Source: Candidatus Zixiibacteriota bacterium | GTDB taxonomy: Bacteria > Zixibacteria > MSB-5A5 > GN15 > FEB-12 | Reading direction: 5' to 3' | Assembly: GCA_029860345.1 (NCBI GenBank) | Contig: JAOUBJ010000002.1 | Coordinates: forward strand, 310,001 to 374,000 | DNA length: 64,000 nucleotides | Part shown: positions 17,175 through 26,784 of the stretch, one piece after another | Layout of the letters: each line of letters opens with the position of its first letter | Position numbering within the stretch: the stretch's first letter is position 1 | Notes under the pieces: generated by a model | What the model was told of the DNA's origin: nothing | Database searches by the model: none | The model's input: only the letters and a program-made list of their open reading frames with translations | Program-made: the position numbers and the translations under genes

Positions 17175-19694
17175 ATGAAGCAGTTTTTGAATCTAATGGT
17201 CTTAGTCGTCGCCATCACCGCGATCTCTGCAACCGTAGTAGCCGACGTACCTCAGGTGATAAACTACCAGGGTCGTCTGACCAACCCGTCAGGTGATCCG
17301 GTGGACACTACCGTGCAGGTCGTGTTCAGTATTTGTGCCGATTCACTGGGGTCCGCTTGCTCATGGACCGAGGTGCATCCAAATGTCGTTGTTACCGATG
17401 GACTCTTTGATGTCCTGCTGGGCTCGATAACACCGTTCACCGGCGTCGATTTTGCCAATGACCAACGCTGGTTGGGCGTCAACGTCGGCGGCGAATCTCT
17501 TCCCTACACTCGTGTAGTCTCGGTGCCGTGGGCGCTAACCGCGGCCGGGGTGGAGGGGTTCTCACCCGGCCCCAACAATGTCGATGAAGGTCTTTACAGT
17601 TTACTGGCTGGCGATAGTAACACGGTTTTGTCGGACTATTCATCGATCACCGGGGGCCTTGGCAACCTGGCCGACGCCCAAGTCGATGCCGACACAATAC
17701 CGGATACATCAGATATCTTCAATCCACCGGGCGGCGGGCCCTCACCGCCGGATGCTTCGACCACCGGATGGGGTGCGTTTATTGGCGGTGGATGGGGGAA
17801 CCACGCTCACGGCGTCCTAACAGTGGTTGGGGGCGGCTTCGGGAACACTTCGTGGTGCGCCTATTCAGCAACTGTCGGTGGTTTTAGAAATCTCTCGGCC
17901 GGTCACTTTTCTTTCCTTGGCGGTGGCTTTCGAAACTCCATCTCCAGTGACACCAACTGCTGGTGCGGCTACGCATCGGTCCTCGCTGGTGGCTTCTTGA
18001 ACACAAATGACGGGCTCTACTCCACTATCAGTGGTGGCTTCGGTAACAGGATTCAGAGTTGTATATCCGGAGCGACAATCTCAGGCGGCCTTCGCAACAC
18101 TGTTCTTCAGCAAACGGGTACAATCGGTGGTGGCTTGGGTAATCTGTCCAATGGAGACGGATCAACGGTCGGAGGAGGTCAATACAATAACGCAGTAGCT
18201 CAAATGGCGACAATATCGGGCGGCGGAAGATCGGACCCCACGAACCCAATCACCAACAACGAAGTGTGGGACGATTACGGTACTATTGGCGGCGGCGGCA
18301 GTAACAAGGCCGGCTCCAACGACGGTATTGAGATCAATGCCATTTACACGACTATTTCGGGCGGCAGGAGCAACGCAGCAGCGGCCGATTTTGCTACTAT
18401 CGGCGGTGGCGACACCAACATAGTTTGGACGCAATACGCCACCATTGGCGGCGGCATTGGCAACGAAGCCGGTGGAACCTACTCGACAATCGGCGGCGGT
18501 GAGGGCAACATCACGCAATTCAACAATCACCAGACCATCGGTGGCGGACAAAACAACTATGTGCCCGACCCGTATGGCACGATTGCCGGCGGTCTGAATA
18601 ACGAAGCCTTCACCTGGGCAACGGTCGGCGGCGGCTCGGACAACCAGGCCATCAATGAGTTCACCTTTGTCGGCGGCGGCAACCACAACGTGGCCGATGG
18701 TCATGCCTCGGTAGTGGCGGGCGGACTCGAGAACCATGCCAACAATTGGACGGCGGCCATCGGTGGCGGCCAGCTAAACTCCGCCTTCGGCGCCGTGGCG
18801 ACAATCGCTGGAGGACACAACAACCAGTCCCAGGGGGACACCACCTTCATCGGTGGAGGAGCAGGCAATATTGCCACTGGTCCGGCGGCAACAATCGGAG
18901 GCGGCGCAGGTAATACCGTCACCGGCAACTTCTCGGCCGTTCTCGGCGGCGCCGGCAACATTGCCGGGGCTGAGGGCGATGCCGTGGGTGGTGGAACAAG
19001 CAACGTGACCGGACCTGGGATCAACTCCACCGTTCCGGGCGGTTTTGAAAACGAAGCCTCAGCCGACTTCTGCTTCGCGGCCGGGATCAAGGCAAAATCG
19101 GTTGATTCATGCTCGTTCGTCTGGGCTGATTGTTGCATAGAGCCAGGCCAGATCAACTCCACTCCTTACTATTCAAGCGGCGCTCGGACCTTCAACGCCA
19201 GAGCCACCGGCGGCTTCTACTTCCTTACCTCTTGTGATTCGCTCTTCGATCCGGCCACCGGTGTTGGCACGGGAGTCTATCTTCCGGCCGGCGGGTCGCA
19301 ATGGCTGGCCGGTTCCGACCGCAACAAAAAGCGTATTGTCCAGGCGGTTGAAGGCAGGGAAATGCTCGAACGTATTTCGCAGTTGCCGATTTATCGCTGG
19401 AGCTACAAGGAGCAGGATGCGTCCATTCAGCACATCGGACCGATGGCCCAGGATTTCTACTCCATCTTCAAGATAGGTGACAACGACGAAACAATCGCAA
19501 CACTCGATCCTTCGGGTGTCGCCCTGGCTGCAATAAAAGAGCTTTACCGAGCGAACCAAAAGTTGGAAACCAAGACTAATGAAATAGAAGACCTGAAGGC
19601 GGAGATGGCCCAGATGAAAGTTTTGCTGAAAGACATTTTGGCACAACAGCGTTCCACAACCGGCAAGTCCACCGAACTGGCTGCCAAACCGTAA
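17175..19694 (+). CDS. Secreted YadA-head-like GGG-repeat protein with S74 chaperone
   Basis: An 839-residue secreted protein. A signal peptide ends at VVA-D (about residue 24). Residues 25-125 form a beta-rich domain (QVINYQGRLTNPSGDPV) seen at the front of many S74 proteins. About 25 short repeats of the form TIGGGxxNxAxG then span residues 155-640, as in the left-handed beta-roll heads of YadA-like trimeric adhesins. The C-terminal S74 domain begins at GSDRNKKRI near residue 712 with the Ser-x4-Lys dyad and continues through HIGPMAQDF; a coiled coil ends the protein. No outer-membrane beta-barrel anchor is present, so surface attachment must differ from YadA. Its ribosome site (GAGGAA) lies inside the end of the upstream gene. 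Confidence 0.87.
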   Translation: MKQFLNLMVLVVAITAISATVVADVPQVINYQGRLTNPSGDPVDTTVQVVFSICADSLGSACSWTEVHPNVVVTDGLFDVLLGSITPFTGVDFANDQRWLGVNVGGESLPYTRVVSVPWALTAAGVEGFSPGPNNVDEGLYSLLAGDSNTVLSDYSSITGGLGNLADAQVDADTIPDTSDIFNPPGGGPSPPDASTTGWGAFIGGGWGNHAHGVLTVVGGGFGNTSWCAYSATVGGFRNLSAGHFSFLGGGFRNSISSDTNCWCGYASVLAGGFLNTNDGLYSTISGGFGNRIQSCISGATISGGLRNTVLQQTGTIGGGLGNLSNGDGSTVGGGQYNNAVAQMATISGGGRSDPTNPITNNEVWDDYGTIGGGGSNKAGSNDGIEINAIYTTISGGRSNAAAADFATIGGGDTNIVWTQYATIGGGIGNEAGGTYSTIGGGEGNITQFNNHQTIGGGQNNYVPDPYGTIAGGLNNEAFTWATVGGGSDNQAINEFTFVGGGNHNVADGHASVVAGGLENHANNWTAAIGGGQLNSAFGAVATIAGGHNNQSQGDTTFIGGGAGNIATGPAATIGGGAGNTVTGNFSAVLGGAGNIAGAEGDAVGGGTSNVTGPGINSTVPGGFENEASADFCFAAGIKAKSVDSCSFVWADCCIEPGQINSTPYYSSGARTFNARATGGFYFLTSCDSLFDPATGVGTGVYLPAGGSQWLAGSDRNKKRIVQAVEGREMLERISQLPIYRWSYKEQDASIQHIGPMAQDFYSIFKIGDNDETIATLDPSGVALAAIKELYRANQKLETKTNEIEDLKAEMAQMKVLLKDILAQQRSTTGKSTELAAKP

Positions 19695-19714
19695 CATCGA
19701 AGGAGAATTGAACA

Positions 19715-20281
19715 ATGTCGAAATCAAGATTCATTCTCGGATCCTTGGCCATACTTCTGGTCTTCGCATCGCATTCTCTGGCCGAAAAGTCCGGTTCCAA
19801 AAGGCCCCTCAAGACAAATGACGCTCAGATAGCCGAAGTTGATCAAATGCTTGAGACTGCCCGCGCCGCAATCACGGCGCGAGCCAACGAGCAGATAAAC
19901 TGGCAGGTAATTGCCTCAGGTGGTACCGACGGCAGTTCCACCAACTACGCCCTGAAAGGCACCGCCGGACAGCTGACGGTAGGGAGTGGAAGCTCTCCCA
20001 ACTATGGACTCAATCATGGTTACTGGCAAAACTTCACCACCGGCAGTGGCGGCTGTTGCGTTGGCATCGCCGGCAATGTAGATGATGATCCCGGGGATGT
20101 GATCGACATCTCCGACCTGGTCTATTTGGTCGATTTCATGTTTAGTGGTGGTCCCGAACCTCCCTGTTTCGAGGAAGGTGATGTTGACGGCAGCGGATCA
20201 CCACCGATCGATATATCCGATCTAGTGTACTTGGTAGATTACATGTTCACGGGTGGACCACCGCCGCCACCTTGTGCGTGA
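19715..20281 (+). CDS. Small secreted protein with C-terminal dockerin-like module
   Basis: A 188-residue exported protein. A signal peptide (MSKSRFILGSLAILLVFASHSLA) is followed by a linker rich in Ala/Arg/Glu, then a segment INWQVIASGGTDGSSTNYALKGTAGQ that recurs in secreted proteins of related bacteria and probably forms a small beta domain. The C-terminal 70 residues are a duplicated calcium-loop pair (VDDDPGDVIDISDLVYLVDF and VDGSGSPPIDISDLVYLVDY), resembling a dockerin type I repeat. The gene follows the S74 genes after 20 bases, with AAGGAG before ATG, and precedes a subtilisin bearing the same module. Its role is unknown; it may be a partner or scaffold piece of the surface spikes. 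Confidence 0.8.
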   Translation: MSKSRFILGSLAILLVFASHSLAEKSGSKRPLKTNDAQIAEVDQMLETARAAITARANEQINWQVIASGGTDGSSTNYALKGTAGQLTVGSGSSPNYGLNHGYWQNFTTGSGGCCVGIAGNVDDDPGDVIDISDLVYLVDFMFSGGPEPPCFEEGDVDGSGSPPIDISDLVYLVDYMFTGGPPPPPCA

Positions 20282-20298
20282 AAAAGGAGACCTTCAAA

Positions 20299-22050
20299 AT
20301 GAAGAAGCTGACTCAGTTGACTACGGTAGCATTGTCCTGCTGTCTGTTGATTGTCGGGACGGCGGATGCGTTCAAGGAACGAACGATTCCGACCAAGCCG
20401 GACAAAGCGAGCATTGGCTCAGGCTATGATCGCGGTCATGTCGAGGTGAAATTCATCGATGAGATGGACATCGGTCTATCGGCGGACAACACGCCGATTG
20501 ACAGGGGCAACCGGGCGCTCAAATCGGCGCCGGCTCAGAGCGCTATCAAAACCATCGCTGATGCCGGGGGAAGTTGGAAACGGATGGTCTCGCTTCCGGA
20601 GGAAGAGATGGACGACTTGGTCAACAACGCCGAGAAAAACCTGGACCGTGACATTGCCGACCTGAATAACTACTTCATCCTCACCGTTCCGGATGGCATC
20701 CGAACCGAAGAATGGCTGGACCAGCTCAACTCACTCGCGGAAGTGGAAATTGCTGTGGCGATGCCTTTGCCCGCGCCGTTGCCTGTTCTCCCGCCCAACT
20801 ATCAGAGCAACCAGGGATATCTCAATAACGCTACCACCGGCATAGGTGCCTCCACGGCCTGGGCCACTACCGGCGGAACCGGGTGGCCGCCCGCGGCAGG
20901 ACCGATAAGGATCGTCGACTTCGAGTACTCCTGGAATCTCAACCACCTTGATCTCCCCTCTGTTTGGTACACCTATAATCCCTCATACACACCCTCAGAT
21001 CCGTTTAGCGATGACAATCATGGTACCGCGGTACTGGGCGAAATGGCCAGTATGAACAACGGTCTGGGTACTGTCGGCGCGGTCTATGCGTCCTCCATGG
21101 CCGTATCGCCAACCTACCTGAACGGCGCGTGGCAACTTGGCGTTGCTATGACCTGGATGTTGAGTGCGACCAGCGCGGGTGACGTCTGGTTGATCGAGCA
21201 ACAGATGCAAGGGCCGAATTACACCGGAAGCCCGCCCGGTACCCAGGACGGTTTGATTCCGGTCGAGTGGTGGTTGTCGTGGTACAACATCATAGTCACG
21301 GCTGTTGGCAACGGGATTCATGTCGTGGAAGCAGCCGGCAACGGACGCGAAGACCTCGACAACCCGGTTTACTCGACACTGAACGGCGGTCACTGGCCGT
21401 TCTTGCCTGCCAACAACTCCGGGGCCATTATTGTCGGAGCGGGAGCCGCACCGGGTGCATTTGGCGGCTCTGACGTTGACCGGTCACGATTGTGGTTCTC
21501 CAACTGGGGTTCGCGCGTTAACCTCCAGGGCTGGGGCGAACGGGTCTACACGACCGGTTATGGCAACCTGTATTCAGCCGATGGCAAGAACTACTGGTAC
21601 ACGCACGACTTCAGCGGTACCTCAAGCGCTTCGCCGATTGTTGCTTCGGCAGTTGCGATCATTGAGGGCGTCAACCAGCAGGCATCGGCCGGAGTCCCGA
21701 TCAGTCCGGCCACGATGCGGAGCCTGTTGGTCTCGACCGGTTCGCCACAGCAGGCGGGAACCTATCCTGTTTCACAGAACATCGGACCCCGGCCTGATGT
21801 AAACGCCGCACTGGCCAACATGACATGTTGTGCCAATCGTGGCGACGTCGACAACTCAGGCGGCGGCACGCCTGTCGATATTGGCGATCTGGTATACCTG
21901 GTCGACTTCATGTTCAGCGGAGGACCGGCACCGCCATGTTTTGATGAAGGTGACGTGGATGGCAGCGGTACACCGCCCATCGACATTGCCGATCTGGTCT
22001 ATTTGGTTGATTACATGTTCAACAGCGGACCGGCGCCACCCTCCTGTTAG
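20299..22050 (+). CDS. Secreted subtilisin-family (S8) protease with dockerin-like tail
   Basis: A 583-residue exported serine protease. The signal peptide ends near ADA-F. A pro-region runs to about residue 160, then the S8 catalytic domain has Asp207 (RIVDFEYSW), His241 (DNHGTAVLGE) and Ser442 (GTSSASPIVAS), so the triad is complete. AAGNG near residue 350 fits the oxyanion-hole region. The C-terminal 70 residues repeat the dockerin-like module of the preceding gene. The start at 20299 has AAGGAG nine bases ahead; an earlier in-frame TTG at 20272 lies inside the previous gene. As last gene of the S74 operon, before a strong terminator, it could process or shed the surface proteins; that is inference. 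Confidence 0.92.
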   Translation: MKKLTQLTTVALSCCLLIVGTADAFKERTIPTKPDKASIGSGYDRGHVEVKFIDEMDIGLSADNTPIDRGNRALKSAPAQSAIKTIADAGGSWKRMVSLPEEEMDDLVNNAEKNLDRDIADLNNYFILTVPDGIRTEEWLDQLNSLAEVEIAVAMPLPAPLPVLPPNYQSNQGYLNNATTGIGASTAWATTGGTGWPPAAGPIRIVDFEYSWNLNHLDLPSVWYTYNPSYTPSDPFSDDNHGTAVLGEMASMNNGLGTVGAVYASSMAVSPTYLNGAWQLGVAMTWMLSATSAGDVWLIEQQMQGPNYTGSPPGTQDGLIPVEWWLSWYNIIVTAVGNGIHVVEAAGNGREDLDNPVYSTLNGGHWPFLPANNSGAIIVGAGAAPGAFGGSDVDRSRLWFSNWGSRVNLQGWGERVYTTGYGNLYSADGKNYWYTHDFSGTSSASPIVASAVAIIEGVNQQASAGVPISPATMRSLLVSTGSPQQAGTYPVSQNIGPRPDVNAALANMTCCANRGDVDNSGGGTPVDIGDLVYLVDFMFSGGPAPPCFDEGDVDGSGTPPIDIADLVYLVDYMFNSGPAPPSC

Positions 22051-22072
22051 AGCAACAGCGAATCTATCTGTG

Positions 22073-22115
22073 AAGCCGGGATACACACTATCGAGTGTGG
22101 TCCCGGCTTTCTTTT
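22073..22115 (+). terminator. Rho-independent terminator of the surface-protein operon
   Basis: AAGCCGGGA pairs with TCCCGGCTT, with an inner ACACACT/AGTGTG stem, and is followed by TCTTTT. It lies 23 bases after the subtilisin stop codon. Confidence 0.85.
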
Positions 22116-22169
22116 GGGCAGGCGCTAGTGGCTTGCCATTTGCGTGGTGCACACCGCAACATACGAGTC

Positions 22170-22250
22170 CGTCATGCCGAGGTGAGTCCAGGCATGAGAT
22201 TGCCGCGCTTCTCCGCTCCGCCTGCGGCGGGGATCGTGCGCAATGACGAG
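22170..22250 (+). repeat. Dispersed repeat, copy 1
   Basis: A GTCATGCCGAGG...GCAATGACG segment with an internal CTCCGC/GGCGGGG palindrome. A related sequence is found inverted at 43558-43606. The rest of 22116-22489 holds a promoter and no gene. Confidence 0.6.
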
Positions 22251-22334
22251 AATCTGGACTCATTCACCACTCCCCAGTGGTGCCTTTCGTCACACAATGA
22301 AAGGCCAATCAGGGGCAACTTTGTAGGAATTTTG

Positions 22335-22363
22335 TTGACATGGCCGAAGACCGGCCAGATATT
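22335..22363 (+). promoter_or_regulatory. Promoter of the TonB-dependent receptor
   Basis: TTGACA, 17 bases, GATATT, with a GGCCG/CGGCC palindrome in the spacer that could be an operator. It lies about 125 bases before the receptor start. Confidence 0.6.
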
Positions 22364-22489
22364 TGATGTTCCACATCAAAAGAGCTGACCCTCGATCTAA
22401 ACTTCGGGGTCGGCAAGCAGGTTTTTTCACCGCGGTGCCTGACGGAGACCCGAGTTCTTCACAGGCTCGGCAACAAAGGAGAACCCGAA

Positions 22490-25294
22490 ATGTTAGATCG
22501 TCAAATGCTCTGGCCCGTAAGCAAGCTGGTTCTAGGTCTGACACTGATCGTGTTGTGCGCGGCCGCAACCATAAGCGGTGGAACCATAAGCGGCAACGTC
22601 TCGGATGTCACAAGTGGTGATGGTTTATTGGGAGCGACTGTTACCGCGATACCTACTGATGAGACGGTCGATTGGGTCCAACAAGCCACCTCTGAAAGCG
22701 GTGCTTTCGAACTCAAGAACTTACCTGCCGGTGAGTACACGGTCAAAGTAACTTTCATGGGCTTCGTCACCACGTCGTACACGGTGAATCTTGATTCCGA
22801 GTCTGCGTCTGAAACGTTGGACGCTGCCTTGAAGCCTGCTCTGTTGAATTTTGGTGTGGTTTCGGTGACGGCCTCTCGTACTCCGGAGAAAACTGTGGAC
22901 GCGCCTGCTTCGGTGAGTGTGGTCAAGTCAGAAGAAATCCAGGAGCGGACCACCCTGACACCGACCGAACATATTAAGGGTCTGCCGGCGGTCGATGTTG
23001 CCTCCACCGGTCTCAACCAGTCGAACGCGGTCGTGCGCGGTTTCAACAATATTTTCTCCGGTGCTCTTCTGGTGCTGGTCGATGATCGCCTGGCCAGAGT
23101 GCCCTCCCTGAGGTTTAACGCCTATAACTTTATTTCAACGCCCAACGAGGACATTGAGCGTATTGAAATAGTCTCCGGTCCGGGTTCTGCTCTGTATGGA
23201 CCTAACACATCCAACGGCGTGATGCACATGGTGACCAAGTCGCCCTTTGAGTCGCAGGGAACCACTGTTAGTCTCGGCCGCGGTGAACGCAGTTTGGGCA
23301 TCGGCTCTTTTCGCCACGCCGGTAGTTACCAAAACCGCATCGGTTACAAGATTTCCGGTCAGTACTATCAGGGTAACGACTGGGAATCGTTTGAGCCGTC
23401 AGAGCCCGAGAAAATCCAGTTGGTTCGGCTGACTACCTCCGGCGAGGAAACAATCGGCGATTCAATTGTCAACAGCCGCGATTTTGATATCGAAAGAATC
23501 GCCGCCGACGCCCGCGTTGACTTCCTCGTCAATGAAGACCTCTCGCTCAGACTCAACTCAGGCTTCAATCGGGCCAGCAGTATCGAACTTACAGGTCTCG
23601 GTGCCGGACAGGCCATTGACTGGACCTACAACTATTACCAGGCTCGCATGAAATACAAAGACCTGTTTGTTCAGGGATTCGTAAACATGAGCGATGCCGG
23701 GGATACCTATCTTTTGACCAGCGGTCGCCTGATCGTCGATAAGTCTCGGCTTTGGGTGGCTCAGTTGCAGCATCGCTACTCGCCGTCCGAACGAGTCAAC
23801 CTCACTTACGGTTTGGATGCCATCTATACACGCCCCAACACCGAGGCGACTATCAATGGTCGTCATGAGGACGATGACAGCATCGATGAATTGGGCGCCT
23901 ATCTGCAATCCGACATGAAATTGAACGACCAGTTCAAGCTGATCGCCGCTGCTCGTGTCGATGACAACAACAGACTTAAGGATATGGTTTTTTCACCGCG
24001 TGCGGCCCTGGTCTACCAGCCGAAACCCGGTCAGAACTTCCGCGCGACCTACAATCGTGCTTACAGTACGCCGGACAACAACAACCTCTTTTTGGACATC
24101 CTACAAAAGCCGGACGTGTTTGGCATCGGCGCGAGTTTCTCAGGAGTGTTGGGCTATGAGCCGAATATCGACTTGCGGGTGCAGGGTGTGCCCGAGACAG
24201 GTTTCACCTGGCGGATGACCGATGCCGGTCCTTCGTTCCGTTCGCCCTTTGCGCCGCTGGCCGGTCTTACATCGTCCGACTACATAGCATTCAACGATCC
24301 GGCGTTCACCAATGTCATGTGGACAGTCGGCCGTGGAGCCGTGCTGGCCGCAGTCCCGGCCGGATTGCAGACCGCGGTTGCCTCTGTGACACCGCCCGTG
24401 GTGACCGGCGTGAACAACACTCTGATGACGCTGGACCCGGACATCGGGACCTTCGTGCCGTCGACGGTCGACGATATTGCCGACATTGAGCGGCTGGAAC
24501 CGACCATTACGCAGACATTCGAGCTGGGCTACAAGGGTAACGTCGGTAACCGGTTCAGTTTCTCAGTCGATGCCTACCGCACCAACAAAGACAATTTCAT
24601 CGGCCCTTTAACTGTTGAAACACCGAACATCTTCATGGACCCGGCCACCCTGGCTGCTTATCTGGGACCAGAGTTCGCGGCCAACTATGCCGCAGCCGAC
24701 CCAGCCACCCAGGCGGCGCTGGATAATCTTGACGCCAACGGCAACGGCCCGGTCGATGAACTGACCGCCATGTTCGTCGGTGGCGCAGCCGGGATTCCAT
24801 TTGGTACGGCCAGTCCGGAGCAGGCTTATGTGCCGGATGCGGTGATGGTAACCTATCGCAACTTTGGCGACGTTTCGTTTTACGGCGCGGATTTCGCCTT
24901 TGCCTGTCATCTTCACCGGAACTGGGACCTTGGCGGTGTTTACTCTTATGTCTCCAAGAACTTCTTTGAGAAGAATGAGGACCAGGTACACGACATCAAC
25001 CTGAACGCTCCCAGGCATAAGGTTGGTTTGTCGCTTCGATGGGCGCATCCGGAGCATGGTCTGAATGCTCAGACGCGCTTCCGGTGGGTGGATGAATTCG
25101 ACATGGACAGTCCCTTCTTCGGGTCGACCGTCGAGTCGTACTACTTGTTCGATCTGAATGTGGGCGTGAAGCTCTTTGAGGCTACTAATCTTTCGCTTAC
25201 CATTCAGAATGTCCTGGATGAAAAGCATATCGAGTTTGTCGGCGGACCGGAACTTGGACGTTTGGCCATCGCCCGTGTCACCCAGACTTTCTGA
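22490..25294 (+). CDS. TonB-dependent outer-membrane receptor
   Basis: A 934-residue outer-membrane transporter. After a signal peptide, residues 25-115 form a carboxypeptidase-regulatory-like beta-sandwich (ISGNVSDVTSGDGLLGATV), typical of Bacteroidetes-style receptors. The plug domain (about 118-245) begins VVSVTASRTPEKTVDAPASVSVV, which resembles a TonB box region, and includes NAVVRGFNN and RIEIVSGPGSALYGPN. The 22-strand barrel fills the rest and ends ...RLAIARVTQTF with a terminal Phe. The barrel has long insertions around residues 540-680 and 700-780. No SusD, siderophore or B12 gene is adjacent, so the ligand is unknown. AAAGGAG lies nine bases before ATG, and a terminator follows. 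Confidence 0.93.
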   Translation: MLDRQMLWPVSKLVLGLTLIVLCAAATISGGTISGNVSDVTSGDGLLGATVTAIPTDETVDWVQQATSESGAFELKNLPAGEYTVKVTFMGFVTTSYTVNLDSESASETLDAALKPALLNFGVVSVTASRTPEKTVDAPASVSVVKSEEIQERTTLTPTEHIKGLPAVDVASTGLNQSNAVVRGFNNIFSGALLVLVDDRLARVPSLRFNAYNFISTPNEDIERIEIVSGPGSALYGPNTSNGVMHMVTKSPFESQGTTVSLGRGERSLGIGSFRHAGSYQNRIGYKISGQYYQGNDWESFEPSEPEKIQLVRLTTSGEETIGDSIVNSRDFDIERIAADARVDFLVNEDLSLRLNSGFNRASSIELTGLGAGQAIDWTYNYYQARMKYKDLFVQGFVNMSDAGDTYLLTSGRLIVDKSRLWVAQLQHRYSPSERVNLTYGLDAIYTRPNTEATINGRHEDDDSIDELGAYLQSDMKLNDQFKLIAAARVDDNNRLKDMVFSPRAALVYQPKPGQNFRATYNRAYSTPDNNNLFLDILQKPDVFGIGASFSGVLGYEPNIDLRVQGVPETGFTWRMTDAGPSFRSPFAPLAGLTSSDYIAFNDPAFTNVMWTVGRGAVLAAVPAGLQTAVASVTPPVVTGVNNTLMTLDPDIGTFVPSTVDDIADIERLEPTITQTFELGYKGNVGNRFSFSVDAYRTNKDNFIGPLTVETPNIFMDPATLAAYLGPEFAANYAAADPATQAALDNLDANGNGPVDELTAMFVGGAAGIPFGTASPEQAYVPDAVMVTYRNFGDVSFYGADFAFACHLHRNWDLGGVYSYVSKNFFEKNEDQVHDINLNAPRHKVGLSLRWAHPEHGLNAQTRFRWVDEFDMDSPFFGSTVESYYLFDLNVGVKLFEATNLSLTIQNVLDEKHIEFVGGPELGRLAIARVTQTF

Positions 25295-25316
25295 TCTTAC
25301 CACACAGCTTTTCTAC

Positions 25317-25350
25317 GCCCGGCGGTGCACCAGCATCGCCGGGCTTCTTT
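25317..25350 (+). terminator. Rho-independent terminator of the receptor gene
   Basis: GCCCGGCG pairs with CGCCGGGC around a 12-base loop and is followed by TTCTTT, 22 bases after the receptor stop. Confidence 0.85.
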
Positions 25351-25540
25351 GTGTATACCACTCCTTGTCAATCAACGGCCGGTCACACGGATTCGCTGAC
25401 GTCCTCCGCGGCGGACAAGACCCACCGCAACAGACTGGAGGCCTTTTTCAACACTCCCCTTACAGCGGGTATCCGTTCTGATCATGTCTGATCTGTGTAC
25501 ATTCGCGATATCATTGGTTCTTGCCCCCCACCAGTTTTTC

Positions 25541-25569
25541 TTGACAGCCGCCGGTAAATCCGCTAGTGT
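25541..25569 (+). promoter_or_regulatory. Promoter of the porin-kinase gene set
   Basis: TTGACA, 17 bases, TAGTGT, about 35 bases before the porin start. The minus-35 box is perfect and the minus-10 box is weak, which would suit an activated promoter. Confidence 0.55.
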
Positions 25570-25603
25570 GCAGCAAAGTCTGTCCAAACGAAGAAAGTGA
25601 AAA

Positions 25604-26782
25604 ATGTCCAAACCAAGACAGTGTCTTCTCGGTTTCGTCGTAGCAATTGCGCTCCTCCTGCCGATCAGCGCATCAGCGGACGAACAACCTATCAAGATAT
25701 TCGGCTACTTTCAAACTAAACTCGGTCACATCAATATTCCCCCCGGACACAATGAGAACTCGTTTCTCGTGCAACAACTCAATCTGATACTTAGTAAGGA
25801 TATCGGAGATCGATGGCGAACGCATGTCAATTTCGAGTTCCTCAATACGTATTCATCGGCGCGTAACTGGGGAGATATGAATCTCGAAGAAGCCTGGCTG
25901 AGATACAAACCAAACGACCGTCTCAGCTTTCGATTCGGATTGCAGATTCCGATATTCAACAACTTGAATGCTATCAAGACGAAGATGCCGCTTCTGCCAT
26001 ATATCCTCCGTCCCTTTCCGTACGAATCTTCATTTAGCGAGATCATAAACATCGAGGCGATGGCGCCGCAACGAGCTTTCGTGCAGGTGGACGGCTATCT
26101 TCCTCTGGGGCCGGATAAACTCGAGTTCGCGGCCTACCTGGGTAACAGTCCCGACATCGACAGCGCCGGCGGGCGCGAACATTTTGTGCGCGGCGCTGAT
26201 ACCACCAACAGCTTTTTGGTAGGCGGGAGGGTTGGTCTTAATGTCCGCGAAGACGTAAAGATCGGTGTATCGATCACGCGCGATCAAACCAATATGCTGG
26301 CGCCGCTGGCCGATCCTCTTGGCGAGGATGTGTCGCGTTTCGAAAGTGCTCTCAGGCTCAGGCTTGGCGGCGACCTCTCGTTTCAGTGGCGTGACATATA
26401 CTGGGAGAGCGAGGCGATCTATGTGACCGTTGAGGAGGACAAGGAAGATTTTGATCTGGACATGACCTATCTTTATGGTACCCTGGGCTATCACTTCAGC
26501 GAGCAACTGTTTGTTTACGGAAACCTGCAATACACGGACGGCAATGAAGGGAACGCACGACGGGAGATCGACGACTCGGTCAGCCCGGCCGATACGACGA
26601 TAGTGACATTCAGAACCAACGCCGAATCCACTTTTCTGGTCGCCGGGGCCACATATTCCATCAACGACAGAATCGTACTCAAACTCCAATACGGCAAATA
26701 CGACGGAACGGTAACACCGAAGTACGTGAGTGAATTGGATGAGCTTAGGTTTTTTGCAGCAGCCGTGTCGGTGATGTTCTAG
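25604..26782 (+). CDS. Outer-membrane porin, OprP/OprO-like
   Basis: A 392-residue beta-barrel protein. The signal peptide (FVVAIALLLPISASA) is cleaved near residue 25. The mature protein has alternating aromatic/hydrophobic strands throughout (KIFGYFQTKLG, HVNFEFLNTYS, RLSFRFGLQIPIF, LYGTLGYHFSEQLFVYGNLQY) and ends with a strand finishing FFAAAVSVMF, whose terminal Phe is the usual BAM signal. It resembles phosphate-selective porins in layout, but identity cannot be set by reading alone. A small periplasmic phosphate-binding-like protein starts 2 bases after its stop, which supports an anion-related role. Confidence 0.8.
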   Translation: MSKPRQCLLGFVVAIALLLPISASADEQPIKIFGYFQTKLGHINIPPGHNENSFLVQQLNLILSKDIGDRWRTHVNFEFLNTYSSARNWGDMNLEEAWLRYKPNDRLSFRFGLQIPIFNNLNAIKTKMPLLPYILRPFPYESSFSEIINIEAMAPQRAFVQVDGYLPLGPDKLEFAAYLGNSPDIDSAGGREHFVRGADTTNSFLVGGRVGLNVREDVKIGVSITRDQTNMLAPLADPLGEDVSRFESALRLRLGGDLSFQWRDIYWESEAIYVTVEEDKEDFDLDMTYLYGTLGYHFSEQLFVYGNLQYTDGNEGNARREIDDSVSPADTTIVTFRTNAESTFLVAGATYSINDRIVLKLQYGKYDGTVTPKYVSELDELRFFAAAVSVMF

Positions 26783-26784
26783 CC

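Noticed and set aside
18162-18737. 191-residue minus-strand open frame
   Set aside because: It mirrors the GGG-repeat region of the YadA-like protein and has low-complexity composition caused by that repeat.
17175-19694. Trimeric autotransporter
   Set aside because: The head-like repeats are present, but the C-terminal YadA membrane barrel is absent and an S74 domain replaces it.
14545-19694. Prophage tail-spike genes
   Set aside because: The S74 domain is common in phages, but no capsid, tail, lysis or integrase gene is nearby and both proteins have signal peptides.
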